DNA of 64,000 nucleotides, from NCBI GenBank assembly GCA_036389335.1, contig DASVQC010000008.1, positions 61,331 through 125,330 of the forward strand, written 5' to 3'. Positions 34,700-42,297 of the stretch are shown here, one piece after another. Both the position numbers and the translations under genes were made by a program. This DNA comes from JAIVGV01 sp036389335 (GTDB taxonomy: Bacteria; Acidobacteriota; Blastocatellia; Pyrinomonadales; Pyrinomonadaceae). Below the pieces are notes generated by a model. It saw only the letters and a list, made by a program, of their open reading frames with translations, did not search any database and was not told the DNA's origin. How positions within the stretch are numbered: the first letter of the stretch is position 1; the number at the start of each line of letters is the position of its first letter.

Positions 34700-34750
34700 G
34701 TTAAACGGTGACAGTACTCTGCTCCGATTTGGAATTTAATCAATTACACA

Positions 34751-35464
34751 TCAGCGCCCAGCAGCTTTCGTGTATCTTTTGTTGAAGCGGGATACGATCT
34801 GAATATCCACTATATGCATTGAAGCTATGAAAGACGCGCCCAACACTATTCCGCTTAATCCAAGTCGCCACCTTATGCCTCCTGATGTTAAGGCTCCGAT
34901 AAGCAATGCCAAAAACCCCAAAATAGCAGTGCCTAGCTGTATTAGCCGTAGAAATAATGGCGTTTGCGTCACCCCACGCCTCGGCCAAACCGCATACACC
35001 GTTAATCCAAAAAACATGCCTGATAAAAAGCCGGTTAATAATGACTTCATATTATTAGAACCTTGAAGAACATCGGCAAACTGAACTCGACTGATGGCTT
35101 GAGCAAAATAAAGAACATACGCCAGAAGAGAAACGACCCATGCCGAAAAGAAATCAATCTTAGCGACTTTCATACCTCTTCGCCCTTCGTTGCATTGATA
35201 CCACTCCACCGTAAGCTTGAAAAGAAAGTACGCTACTAATATTAGAAGCACCCACGGAACAGCTTGAGGGCTCTTGATTGACTTAACGAGCGCGCCGACG
35301 TTCCCTTCAGCCTCTTTAGCCTTTTCGAGATCGATGCCGACGAATTCCCAAATCAGCAGGGTCCCTGCCCACAGCATGAGTTGTTTGCGGGCTTTGTGAT
35401 ACTCGCTAGTGAGTGCGCCGGGTTCGCGTTTGGATGCGCGCTTGGGTTCTTGCCCGGTCGTCAT
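34751..35464 (-). CDS. AT-rich multi-pass membrane protein of unknown function
   Basis: A 237-residue protein with about six hydrophobic segments (near 29-46, 68-86, 106-126, 140-160, 172-193 and 198-217). The N-terminus is polar and basic (MTTGQEPKRASKREPG). I do not recognise the family; phrases such as MLWAGTLLIWEFVGIDL and SPQAVPWVLLILVAYFLFK could be searched. Base composition is sharply lower in GC than every neighbour (about 42% in one 60-base line checked, against roughly 70% around it), with AT-rich codon choice, which points to recent transfer. It begins upstream of glcDE on the same strand, with 51 bp between them. Confidence 0.8.
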   Translation of the reverse strand: MTTGQEPKRASKREPGALTSEYHKARKQLMLWAGTLLIWEFVGIDLEKAKEAEGNVGALVKSIKSPQAVPWVLLILVAYFLFKLTVEWYQCNEGRRGMKVAKIDFFSAWVVSLLAYVLYFAQAISRVQFADVLQGSNNMKSLLTGFLSGMFFGLTVYAVWPRRGVTQTPLFLRLIQLGTAILGFLALLIGALTSGGIRWRLGLSGIVLGASFIASMHIVDIQIVSRFNKRYTKAAGR

Positions 35465-35530
35465 AGTGAGGTGGCTCCGTCTTCCCGTCTCACTGCATTC
35501 TTATTGCTTGCAGACTCTTTTACGAATACT

Positions 35531-35560
35531 TTTACCGCGCGGCGGGGCTGATGATACACT
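35531..35560 (+). promoter_or_regulatory. Possible promoter of the amidohydrolase gene
   Basis: TTTACC (35531-35536) and TACACT (35555-35560) with an 18-base spacer, upstream of the ATG at 35600, in the AT-richer gap between divergent genes. A tentative match to sigma-70 elements. Confidence 0.35.
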
Positions 35561-35599
35561 ACGCTCCCGTTACGGTTGTAATCGTTCCCCGAACACCCT

Positions 35600-37297
35600 A
35601 TGAAAACCAAATCACTCGCCGCGCTCGCGGTCGCGCTGTGTCTGTGCGCCGCCGCCCGCGTCCCGCCGGCAGGCGCACAGAACATGACGGCTGATCTCAT
35701 CATCGTCAACGCCAACGTCCACACGCTCGACAAGCAGCGACCGACCGCGGAGGCCGTCGCCGTCTTCGGCAATAAGATCGCCGCCGTCGGCACGACCGCC
35801 GAGATTCGCAAGCTCGCGGGCCCGCACACGCGCGTCATCGACGCGCGCGGCGCGTTAGTCCTCCCCGGCTTCAACGATTCGCACGTCCACTTCACGGACG
35901 GCGGGCAGCACCTCGCCAGCGTGCAACTGCGCGACGCGGCGAGCCCGGAAGAGTTCGCGCGCCGCATCGGGCAGTTCGCCGCGAAGACGCCTAAAGGGCG
36001 CTGGATCACGGGGGGCGACTGGGATCACGAGCGCTGGACGCCCGCCGTGCTCCCGACGAAAGAGATGATCGACGCCGTCACGGGCGATCACCCGGTCTTC
36101 GTCAACCGCCTCGACGGCCACATGGGGCTCGCCAACAGCGTCGCCCTCAAGCTCGCGGGCGTCACGAAAGACACGCCCGACCCGCCCGGCGGTCTCATCG
36201 TCCGCGACGCGAAGACGAAAGAGCCCACGGGCGTTCTCAAAGACGCGGCGCAGAGTTTCGTCTACGAGAAGATTCCCGATCCGTCATGGGACGAGCGGCT
36301 CGACAACGCGCGCGCCGCGACGAACCACGCCGCGAGCCTCGGCGTGACGAGCGTGCAGGACATGAGCGCGGGCACGGACGTGGGCGTCTATCAATACCTC
36401 GCCGCGCGCGGCGAGTGGAAGACGCGCGTCTACTGCGTCTCGCCGCTCTCGGCTTGGCAGCGCATCGCCGCGACGGGCGTGCGCGCGCGCTTCGGCGGCG
36501 ACCTGATCCGCATCGGCGGGCTCAAGGGCTTCGCCGACGGCAGCCTCGGCTCGACCACCGCACTCTTCTTCGCGCCTTACAACGACGCGCCCGACACCGC
36601 CGGCCTGCCGAGCGACGAGATGTTCCCGCCCGAGAAGATGTACGCGAACATCCTCGCCGCCGACCGCGCCGGCCTTCAGGTGATGATCCACGCCATCGGC
36701 GACAAGGCGAACGACACGATCCTCTCCTTCTACGAGCGCGTCGAGAAGGAGGACGGCGCGCGCGACCGCCGCTACCGCATCGAGCACGCGCAGCACATCC
36801 GCCCCGAAGACGTCGCGCGCTTCGGGCGCGACCGCGTCGTCGCCTCGATGCAGCCTTATCATTGCATCGACGACGGTCGGTGGGCCGAGAAGCGCATCGG
36901 GCACAAGCGCGCCGAGACGACCTACCCCTTCCGCACGCTCCTCGACACGGGCGCGACGCTCGCCTTCGGCACCGACTGGTACGTCGCGCCGCTCAACCCG
37001 CTCTACGGCATCTACGCCGCCGTCACGCGCCGCACGCTCGACGGCAAGAACCCCGGCGGCTGGATTCCGGAGCAGAAGATCACCGTCGAGGAAGCCGTGC
37101 GCGCCTACACCGTCGGCTCCGCCTTCGCCGAGTTCACCGACGACGTGAAGGGCACGCTCGCCCCCGGCAAGCTCGCCGACCTCGTCATCATCGACCGCGA
37201 CATCTTCAAGATCGATCCGGTCGAGATCGAGAAGGCGAAAGTGGCGACCACGATCATGGACGGTCGCGTCGTCTACGAAGCAAACGGCAAAAACTAG
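35600..37297 (+). CDS. YtcJ-like metal-dependent amidohydrolase (exported)
   Basis: A 565-residue amidohydrolase of the YtcJ/amidohydrolase_3 group with a signal peptide (1-26, ending AGAQ). Motifs include the metal-binding H-x-H in FNDSHVHF, GGDWDHERW, LKGFADGSLGS, VMIHAIGDKAND, EHAQHI and the late Asp in AFGTDWYVAPLNP. Members hydrolyse varied amides and formamides; the substrate cannot be predicted. It precedes gltS across a hairpin element, and the two may form a degradation-plus-uptake pair. Confidence 0.9.
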   Translation: MKTKSLAALAVALCLCAAARVPPAGAQNMTADLIIVNANVHTLDKQRPTAEAVAVFGNKIAAVGTTAEIRKLAGPHTRVIDARGALVLPGFNDSHVHFTDGGQHLASVQLRDAASPEEFARRIGQFAAKTPKGRWITGGDWDHERWTPAVLPTKEMIDAVTGDHPVFVNRLDGHMGLANSVALKLAGVTKDTPDPPGGLIVRDAKTKEPTGVLKDAAQSFVYEKIPDPSWDERLDNARAATNHAASLGVTSVQDMSAGTDVGVYQYLAARGEWKTRVYCVSPLSAWQRIAATGVRARFGGDLIRIGGLKGFADGSLGSTTALFFAPYNDAPDTAGLPSDEMFPPEKMYANILAADRAGLQVMIHAIGDKANDTILSFYERVEKEDGARDRRYRIEHAQHIRPEDVARFGRDRVVASMQPYHCIDDGRWAEKRIGHKRAETTYPFRTLLDTGATLAFGTDWYVAPLNPLYGIYAAVTRRTLDGKNPGGWIPEQKITVEEAVRAYTVGSAFAEFTDDVKGTLAPGKLADLVIIDRDIFKIDPVEIEKAKVATTIMDGRVVYEANGKN

Positions 37298-37370
37298 AGG
37301 TCAGAGGTCAGAGGTCAGAGGTCAGTCAAAACCGTCTTCACTGACCTCTGACCTCTCACCTCTGACCTCT
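37298..37370. repeat. Intergenic hairpin, (AGGTCAG)n type
   Basis: The left arm 37298-37325 is four copies of AGGTCAG. The right arm 37341-37368 matches its complement at 27 of 28 positions, with a 15-base loop. It begins immediately after the amidohydrolase stop codon and ends 17 bases before the gltS start, leaving only the ribosome-binding site in between. Confidence 0.85.
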
Positions 37371-37386
37371 CTTCCCGGAGGGAGCG

Positions 37387-38673
37387 TTGGAGCTTACAGT
37401 CGTCGAAGGCTTACGCACGCTCAAGGTCGATCTCGTGCTGACGCTGGCGCTCGCCGCGCTCTTCCTCTTCATCGGCGGGTGGCTGCAACGCCGGGTCGGC
37501 GTCTTCGCGCGCGCGAGCATCCCTTCGGCGGCGATAGGCGGGCTGCTCTTCGCCGCGCTGGTGATGGCGCTGCGCCGCTACGCCCCGCTCGGCGTCGGCA
37601 TCGACTCGACGCTGCGCGGGCCGCTGCAAACCGCGTTCTTCACGACCATCGGCTACGGGGCGACGCTCGGCTTATTGCGCGCGGGCGGCGCGCGCATGAT
37701 CTTCTTCTTCCTGATCGCGTCGCTGATGGCGGTCGTGCAGAACTTCGCGGGCGTCGGCGTCGCCCTCGCGCTCAAAGCCCCTCCCGCGCTCGGCATCATC
37801 TGCGGCTCGTTGACGCTGACGGGCGGGCCGGCGACGGGCCTCGCCTTCGCGGGCCTCTTCGAGCAGGGGGGGATAGCGGGGGCGGGCGCGCTCATCATCG
37901 CGTCGGCGACCTTCGGCATCTTCGTCTCAAGCCTCGTCGGCAACCCGGTCGCGACCGCGCTCATCCGGCGCCGGCGCCTCGCCCCGCGGATCGAGAATCG
38001 TGAGGGCGACGAGGCGGAGCACTTCTGGGCGGTAGGCTCGGTCGTGCCGCCGGACGAGGAGACGCCGTTGACGGACAAGGCCCTGCGCGCGAAGCAGGGG
38101 GAGCGCGCGACCGAGCCGGGCGAGCTGCTGAGAAACCTGCTGCTGATCCTGCTCGCGATGGGCGTCGGCGCGCTCATCAGCTTCGCGGCGACGCGCGCCC
38201 GCGTCACGCTGCCCGGCTACGTCGGCACGATGCTCGTCGCCGGCGTGGCGCGCAACCTCGACGACCGCTACGGCTGGCTGCGCATAGACGCGCGCGCGAT
38301 GGACGCGCTCGGCACCGTCGCGCTCGCTCTCTTCCTCGTCATCGCGCTGATGGACTTGAAGCTGTGGCAGCTCGCCGGGCTCGCCGTGCCGATGCTCGTC
38401 ATCCTCTCGGCGCAGGTCGCGCTGATGATCCTCTTCGCCGTCTTCGTCACTTTCGTCCTGATGGGGCGCGATTACGAGGCGGCTGTCACGGCGAGCGGCC
38501 ACATCGGCTTCGGGCTCGGCATCACGCCCAACGCCGTCGCCAACATGGAGGCGCTCGCCGCGCGCTACGGGGCCGCGCCGCGCAGCTTCCTCGTCGTCCC
38601 CGTCGTCGGCGCGTTCTTCATCGACTTCACGAACGCCGTCGTCATCACCTTCTTCGCCAACTGGATCAAATGA
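37387..38673 (+). CDS. gltS: Sodium/glutamate symporter
   Basis: A 428-residue inner-membrane transporter of the GltS family, importing glutamate with Na+. About ten or more hydrophobic segments are visible. The two pseudo-symmetric re-entrant signatures are LTGGPATGLAFAGLFEQ in the first half and ASGHIGFGLGITPNAVANM in the second, as in E. coli GltS. The start is a TTG at 37387 behind GGAGGGAG; it aligns with the family N-terminus and no ATG fits. The stop overlaps the start of the next gene (ATGA). Confidence 0.92.
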   Translation: MELTVVEGLRTLKVDLVLTLALAALFLFIGGWLQRRVGVFARASIPSAAIGGLLFAALVMALRRYAPLGVGIDSTLRGPLQTAFFTTIGYGATLGLLRAGGARMIFFFLIASLMAVVQNFAGVGVALALKAPPALGIICGSLTLTGGPATGLAFAGLFEQGGIAGAGALIIASATFGIFVSSLVGNPVATALIRRRRLAPRIENREGDEAEHFWAVGSVVPPDEETPLTDKALRAKQGERATEPGELLRNLLLILLAMGVGALISFAATRARVTLPGYVGTMLVAGVARNLDDRYGWLRIDARAMDALGTVALALFLVIALMDLKLWQLAGLAVPMLVILSAQVALMILFAVFVTFVLMGRDYEAAVTASGHIGFGLGITPNAVANMEALAARYGAAPRSFLVVPVVGAFFIDFTNAVVITFFANWIK

Positions 38674-39665
38674 GAAACAAAATACTCTTCGCCGCCCTCG
38701 CCCTCGCCGCGCTCTCGACGATCACGCCGCCCGCCGCGTCGGCGCGTAAAACGTCGGCGCACGGAGCGCAGCCCGCGCAGGCCATCCGGCTGACGCCCGC
38801 GCCGTCGCCGGAGCTTCAGGCGCTGGCCGGCGCGGCGGCGCGCGCGGCCCTCAAGAGGTTCGCCGGTAAAAAGCTGACCGAGGATCAACTCGCCGTCACG
38901 ATCATCGACCTGCGCGACGCGGCGCGCCCGTCGCAGGGGAGTTTCCGCGGCGACGCGCGCATCTACCCGGCGAGCGTCGTCAAGCTCTTCTACCTCGTCT
39001 ACGCGCACCGCCTGTTGGAGGACGGCAAGCTGAAGGAGACAGAGGAGCTGAAGCGCGCCCTGCGCGACATGATCGTCGATTCGTCGAACGACGCGACGGG
39101 CTACGTGCTCGACGTGATCACCGACACGACGAGCGGCAGGGAACTCGAAGGCGCGGAGATGCGGAAGTGGCAGCAGAAGCGTGACGCCGTCAACCGCTAC
39201 TTCGCCTCCCTCGGCTACGCCGGGATCAACACCAACCAGAAGACTTTTTGCGAGGACGCCTACGGGCGCGAACGCTTCTCGCGCGGCGCGAATGGCGAGA
39301 ACCGCAACAAGCTGACGACGAACGCCGTCGCCCGCCTGCTCGCCGAGATCGCGACGGATCGCGCCGTCACCCCGGCGCGCAGCGCCGCGATGCGGGAGCT
39401 GTTGAAGCGCGATTTCGCGGGCGAGTCGAAAGACGCGGACGATCAGGCGCACGGCTTCACGGGCATCACGCTCAAGGATTTCCCCGGCGCGCGCCTCTGG
39501 TCGAAAGCCGGTTGGACTTCCACCACGCGCCACGACGCCGCCTACATAGAGCTTCCCAACGGCGCGCGGTTCGTCGTCGTCACCTTCACCGAGAATCAGG
39601 CGACCGAGCGCGACATCATCCCGACCGTCGCGCGCGCGGTGATCGAGCACTTCAACAAACCGTGA
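38670..39665 (+). CDS. Secreted class A beta-lactamase-fold serine hydrolase
   Basis: A 331-residue protein with a signal peptide (about 1-25). The penicillin-interacting fold is shown by Ser102-x-x-Lys105 in YPASVVKLFY, Ser138-x-Asn140 in VDSSNDATG, and KAG (279-281) in place of the KTG triad. The class A Glu166 region is not obvious, so it may be a peptidase or esterase rather than an antibiotic-resistance enzyme. The ATG at 38670 overlaps the gltS TGA, which indicates translational coupling. Confidence 0.85.
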   Translation: MRNKILFAALALAALSTITPPAASARKTSAHGAQPAQAIRLTPAPSPELQALAGAAARAALKRFAGKKLTEDQLAVTIIDLRDAARPSQGSFRGDARIYPASVVKLFYLVYAHRLLEDGKLKETEELKRALRDMIVDSSNDATGYVLDVITDTTSGRELEGAEMRKWQQKRDAVNRYFASLGYAGINTNQKTFCEDAYGRERFSRGANGENRNKLTTNAVARLLAEIATDRAVTPARSAAMRELLKRDFAGESKDADDQAHGFTGITLKDFPGARLWSKAGWTSTTRHDAAYIELPNGARFVVVTFTENQATERDIIPTVARAVIEHFNKP

Positions 39666-39668
39666 AAA

Positions 39669-39816
39669 GCCGCGACAAGTGACAGGTGACAGGTGACAGG
39701 GAAGAAGCGATGGGTGATGAGTGATGAGTGCCGAGTGGAAGATAAATGCTCTTAACTCAGTACTCAGTACTCAGCACTTCTTACCTGTCACCTGTCACCG
39801 TTCACCTGTCACGGCT
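39669..39816. repeat. Nested intergenic hairpin, GGTGACA outside and GATGAGT inside
   Basis: Outer arms 39669-39707 and 39777-39816 carry AAGTGACAGGTGACAGG and its complement. Inner arms (about 39709-39739 and 39753-39779) carry GATGAGTGATGAGTGCCGAG and ACTCAGTACTCAGTACTCAGC. The right arm ends directly before the methyltransferase stop codon (39818-39820). It separates convergent genes. Confidence 0.8.
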
Positions 39817-39817
39817 G

Positions 39818-40477
39818 TTAAGCTTTTTGCGCGAGCAGGGCTTCCTTCGTCCAGCCGATGGGTTCGAGGGGGGAGAAGCGGTGGCGTTCGAGGAGGCGGA
39901 AGTGGCGGCGCGTGTGGCGCTCGACCTCGGCGGGCGGGTGGGTCTTGAAGCGGAACATGATTTCGAGCAGCTTGCTCGCGGGCGCGGGGCGCACGGGCAG
40001 GTGCAGCAGGTAGCCGCCGGGCTTGGTGACGCGCGCCAGCTCGGCGAGCCCTTCGCCGAGCGGGACGTATTCGAGCGCGCCGCTCGTGGCGACGAAGTCG
40101 AACGTCGCGTCGGCGAAGGGGAGCGCGAGCAGGTTCGCTTGCACGAGGCTGACGCGGCAGCGTTGGCGCTCGCCCAGCCGCTCCACGGCGTCGAGGGCTT
40201 TGAGCAGGGACGGCGCGGAGAGATCGAAGGAGGTGACTTCGGCGCCGCGCCTGAGCGTGCGCAGGAGCGCGAGCGTCAGCAGGCCCGTGCCGCACCCGGC
40301 GTCTAAGACGCGCGCGCCTTCGGGGAGGGGGAGCGCGCGCTCGCGCAGGTACCGCTCGACGGAGTTGCTGTAGCGGTTGAACCTGAATGTCAGATCGTAG
40401 AGGTTCGCGAAGCGGTCGTAGAGCGTGGTGGCTTCGACATCGACGCTGCCGAGAGTCGTGGCGGTGTTCTGCGACAT
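39818..40477 (-). CDS. Class I SAM-dependent methyltransferase
   Basis: A 219-residue Rossmann-fold methyltransferase. Motif I is VLDAGCGTG at residues 57-65, the acidic end of strand 2 is SFDLSAPSL, and motif III/IV is DFVATSGALEYVP followed by ELARVTKPGGYLLHLPVRP. This is the UbiE/type 11 kind acting on small molecules. The substrate is unknown and there is no operon partner. Confidence 0.88.
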   Translation of the reverse strand: MSQNTATTLGSVDVEATTLYDRFANLYDLTFRFNRYSNSVERYLRERALPLPEGARVLDAGCGTGLLTLALLRTLRRGAEVTSFDLSAPSLLKALDAVERLGERQRCRVSLVQANLLALPFADATFDFVATSGALEYVPLGEGLAELARVTKPGGYLLHLPVRPAPASKLLEIMFRFKTHPPAEVERHTRRHFRLLERHRFSPLEPIGWTKEALLAQKA

Positions 40478-40583
40478 CCTTCAGCCGTCCTCCCCGAAGC
40501 CGCGCGCACCCGCGCGACGTCAAACGAACCCCGGTCGTCGGCGGCGGGCGCGACCGCGCCGCCGCAACACACTGTCTGACGAA

Positions 40584-40612
40584 GTGATTAAAGAGTCGTT
40601 TGCTTTTATACT
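40584..40612 (+). promoter_or_regulatory. Possible promoter of the DsbA-like gene
   Basis: GTGATT (40584-40589), a 17-base spacer and TATACT (40607-40612), about 117 bp before the ATG at 40730, in an AT-rich patch. Confidence 0.45.
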
Positions 40613-40729
40613 AGCAGCGACCGGAATCCACAAGGCGCGTCCCGCCTGAAGAGGCGGCGCGCCGGCCTCCGGGGGCGGGCGCGCTCGCTTCGCCCGGCGG
40701 GCGGCGCGCCCCGCACCGTCGGAAACTTT

Positions 40730-41419
40730 ATGAAAAAATCTTTGCCGATCATCATCATCGCCGTCGTCCTCCTCGTCGCGCTCGGCGGCGGGGCGCTGCT
40801 CATGCGCTCGCCTTCGGGCGACGAGAAGCCCTCGGCGGGCGCTGCGTCGAACGCCGCGCGCCCGGCCCGCGCCGTCGCCGACGACGCGCCGCCCGCGCAC
40901 GTGCGGGGGCGCGCCGACGCGCCCGTCCGCTTCGAGGAGTTCAGCGACTTCCAGTGCCCGACCTGCGGCGCGATGCACACGGTCGTCAAGCAGCTCACCG
41001 AGAAATACCCGACGCAGGTCGGCGTCGCCTTCCGCCACTACCCGCTGCGAGAGATGCACAAGCACGCCGCCGAAGCCGCGCGCGCGGCGGAGGCCGCGGG
41101 GATGCAGGGCAAGTTCTGGGAGATGCACGACCTGCTCTACGAGAAGCAGGGCGAGTGGAGCGCCCCCGCCGACGCGCGGACGTTCTTCATGCGCTACGCG
41201 CAGTCGCTCGGCCTCGACGCCAACCGCTTCGCCGAGGACATGGACGGCTCGGTCGTCGCCATGCGGGTCGTGGCGGACGAGCGGCGCGGCCAAGCACTCG
41301 GAGTCCACGGCACGCCGACCTTCTTCGTCAACGGGCGCGAGCTGACGTTCGAGGACAGCAAGACGCTGGAGAAGCTGAGCGCGGCGGTGGACGCCGAGCT
41401 GGCGTCGCCGAAGAGGTGA
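40730..41419 (+). CDS. DsbA-like membrane-anchored thiol oxidoreductase
   Basis: A 229-residue thioredoxin-fold protein with one N-terminal membrane anchor (residues 5-25) and a periplasmic domain. The active-site disulfide is C76-P-T-C79 in FSDFQCPTCGAM. The cis-Pro loop is GTPTFFVNG. The helical insertion between them (about 95-190) is DsbA-like. It should introduce disulfides into exported proteins. The VKOR gene begins 9 bp downstream and would reoxidise it. Confidence 0.9.
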   Translation: MKKSLPIIIIAVVLLVALGGGALLMRSPSGDEKPSAGAASNAARPARAVADDAPPAHVRGRADAPVRFEEFSDFQCPTCGAMHTVVKQLTEKYPTQVGVAFRHYPLREMHKHAAEAARAAEAAGMQGKFWEMHDLLYEKQGEWSAPADARTFFMRYAQSLGLDANRFAEDMDGSVVAMRVVADERRGQALGVHGTPTFFVNGRELTFEDSKTLEKLSAAVDAELASPKR

Positions 41420-41428
41420 GGGGCGGAC

Positions 41429-41899
41429 GTGTCCGAGAGATTAGAGGGCGAAGGATCGGTCGCGCGGGGCGGCTTCAAGAGGGGCGCGCTGCTCGACGCG
41501 TGCGCCGCGGCGCTCGCGCTCGTCGGCCTGTCGGACGCCGTCTACCTGACGGTCGAGCACCTGAACGGCGCGACGCTCCAGTGCACGATCACGCACGGGT
41601 GCGCGGAGGTTCTCGGCAGCCGCTACGCGACCGTCGGGGGCTTGCCGCTCGCCGCCTTCGGCGCGGCGGCCTACTTCACGGCCTTCAGCCTCGCCACGCT
41701 CGCCGCCTTCGGCTACGCGTCGGCGCGCGGGCTGCTCGCCGCCCTCGTCGCGCTGATGTTCCTCTTCACCCTCTGGCTCCTGTACCTGCAAGCGTTCGTG
41801 CTCCACGCCTTCTGCCAGTACTGCCTGCTGTCGGCTTCCGTCACGACGCTGCTGCTCGTCGTGGTCGTCGCGCAACGCCTCGCGGCGCGGCGCGGTTGA
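41429..41899 (+). CDS. Vitamin K epoxide reductase (VKOR) family protein
   Basis: A 156-residue, four-helix membrane protein that would move electrons from the DsbA-like partner to quinone, replacing DsbB. The redox pairs are C52/C58 in the periplasmic loop (QCTITHGCAE, a wider spacing than usual CxxxxC forms) and C129-x2-C132 (FCQYC) at the membrane. The GTG at 41429 is the start, 9 bp after the dsbA-like stop, so the pair is one transcript. Confidence 0.9.
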   Translation: MSERLEGEGSVARGGFKRGALLDACAAALALVGLSDAVYLTVEHLNGATLQCTITHGCAEVLGSRYATVGGLPLAAFGAAAYFTAFSLATLAAFGYASARGLLAALVALMFLFTLWLLYLQAFVLHAFCQYCLLSASVTTLLLVVVVAQRLAARRG

Positions 41900-41911
41900 C
41901 GAGGCCGACGA

Positions 41912-42070
41912 TCAGCGCGCGCGCAGGACGAGCCACGCCGCGAGCGCGACGAGCAGCAGGATGAGGGCGAGGCAGCCGAAGAGCGCGCCCTTGATCTTGC
42001 GCCAGCGGTTCGGGTCGGGCGGCATCAGCGAGTTCTGCGGGAAGTAGGGCGGCGGCGTGTTGGTCGGCAT
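41912..42070 (-). CDS. Small single-pass membrane protein (52 aa)
   Basis: A short gene with a good ribosome-binding site (GAGGAA, six bases before the ATG at 42070). The product starts with a Pro/Asn-rich cytoplasmic-like tail (MPTNTPPPYFPQNSLMPPD), then a basic patch (RWRKIKG) and one hydrophobic helix (about residues 29-49, ALFGCLALILLLVALAAWLV), and ends RAR. It converges on the VKOR gene and lies upstream of the debranching enzyme on the same strand. No family recognised. Confidence 0.6.
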   Translation of the reverse strand: MPTNTPPPYFPQNSLMPPDPNRWRKIKGALFGCLALILLLVALAAWLVLRAR

Positions 42071-42167
42071 TAAAGATTCCTCACGAATGCAAGCGCGTCG
42101 ATAAAGTGCGAACGGTTCGATGACGACAGTTTACGCGGTAGATAGTAGCGTCCGAGTTTCAACTTCT

Positions 42168-42263
42168 CTCTGTGCCCCCTCCGTGAACTCTGTGACTCTG
42201 TGGTGAATGCTTATGGCTCTTAACTCAGCACAGAGGCACAGAGTTCACGGAGCGGGCACAGAG
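42168..42263. repeat. Intergenic hairpin, CACAGAGTTCACGGAG type
   Basis: Core arms 42179-42194 and 42237-42252 are exact 16-bp complements. Flanking words (CTCTGTGCCCC, ACTCAGCACAGAGGC, GGGCACAGAG) extend the stem. It is a close relative of the element at 31648-31751, including the TTAACTCA in the loop region. Confidence 0.8.
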
Positions 42264-42297
42264 TAGAAAGCCAATCAGGACACCACCCGACGGACTT

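Noticed and set aside
34700..35599. Insertion sequence or genomic island around the AT-rich gene
   Set aside because: I found no transposase, integrase, terminal inverted repeats or target duplication; only the single low-GC gene supports transfer.
38670..39665. Annotation as an antibiotic-resistance beta-lactamase
   Set aside because: Only the SxxK and SxN motifs are clear; the triad is KAG and no class A Glu166 loop is evident. It was called as a serine hydrolase of that fold instead.
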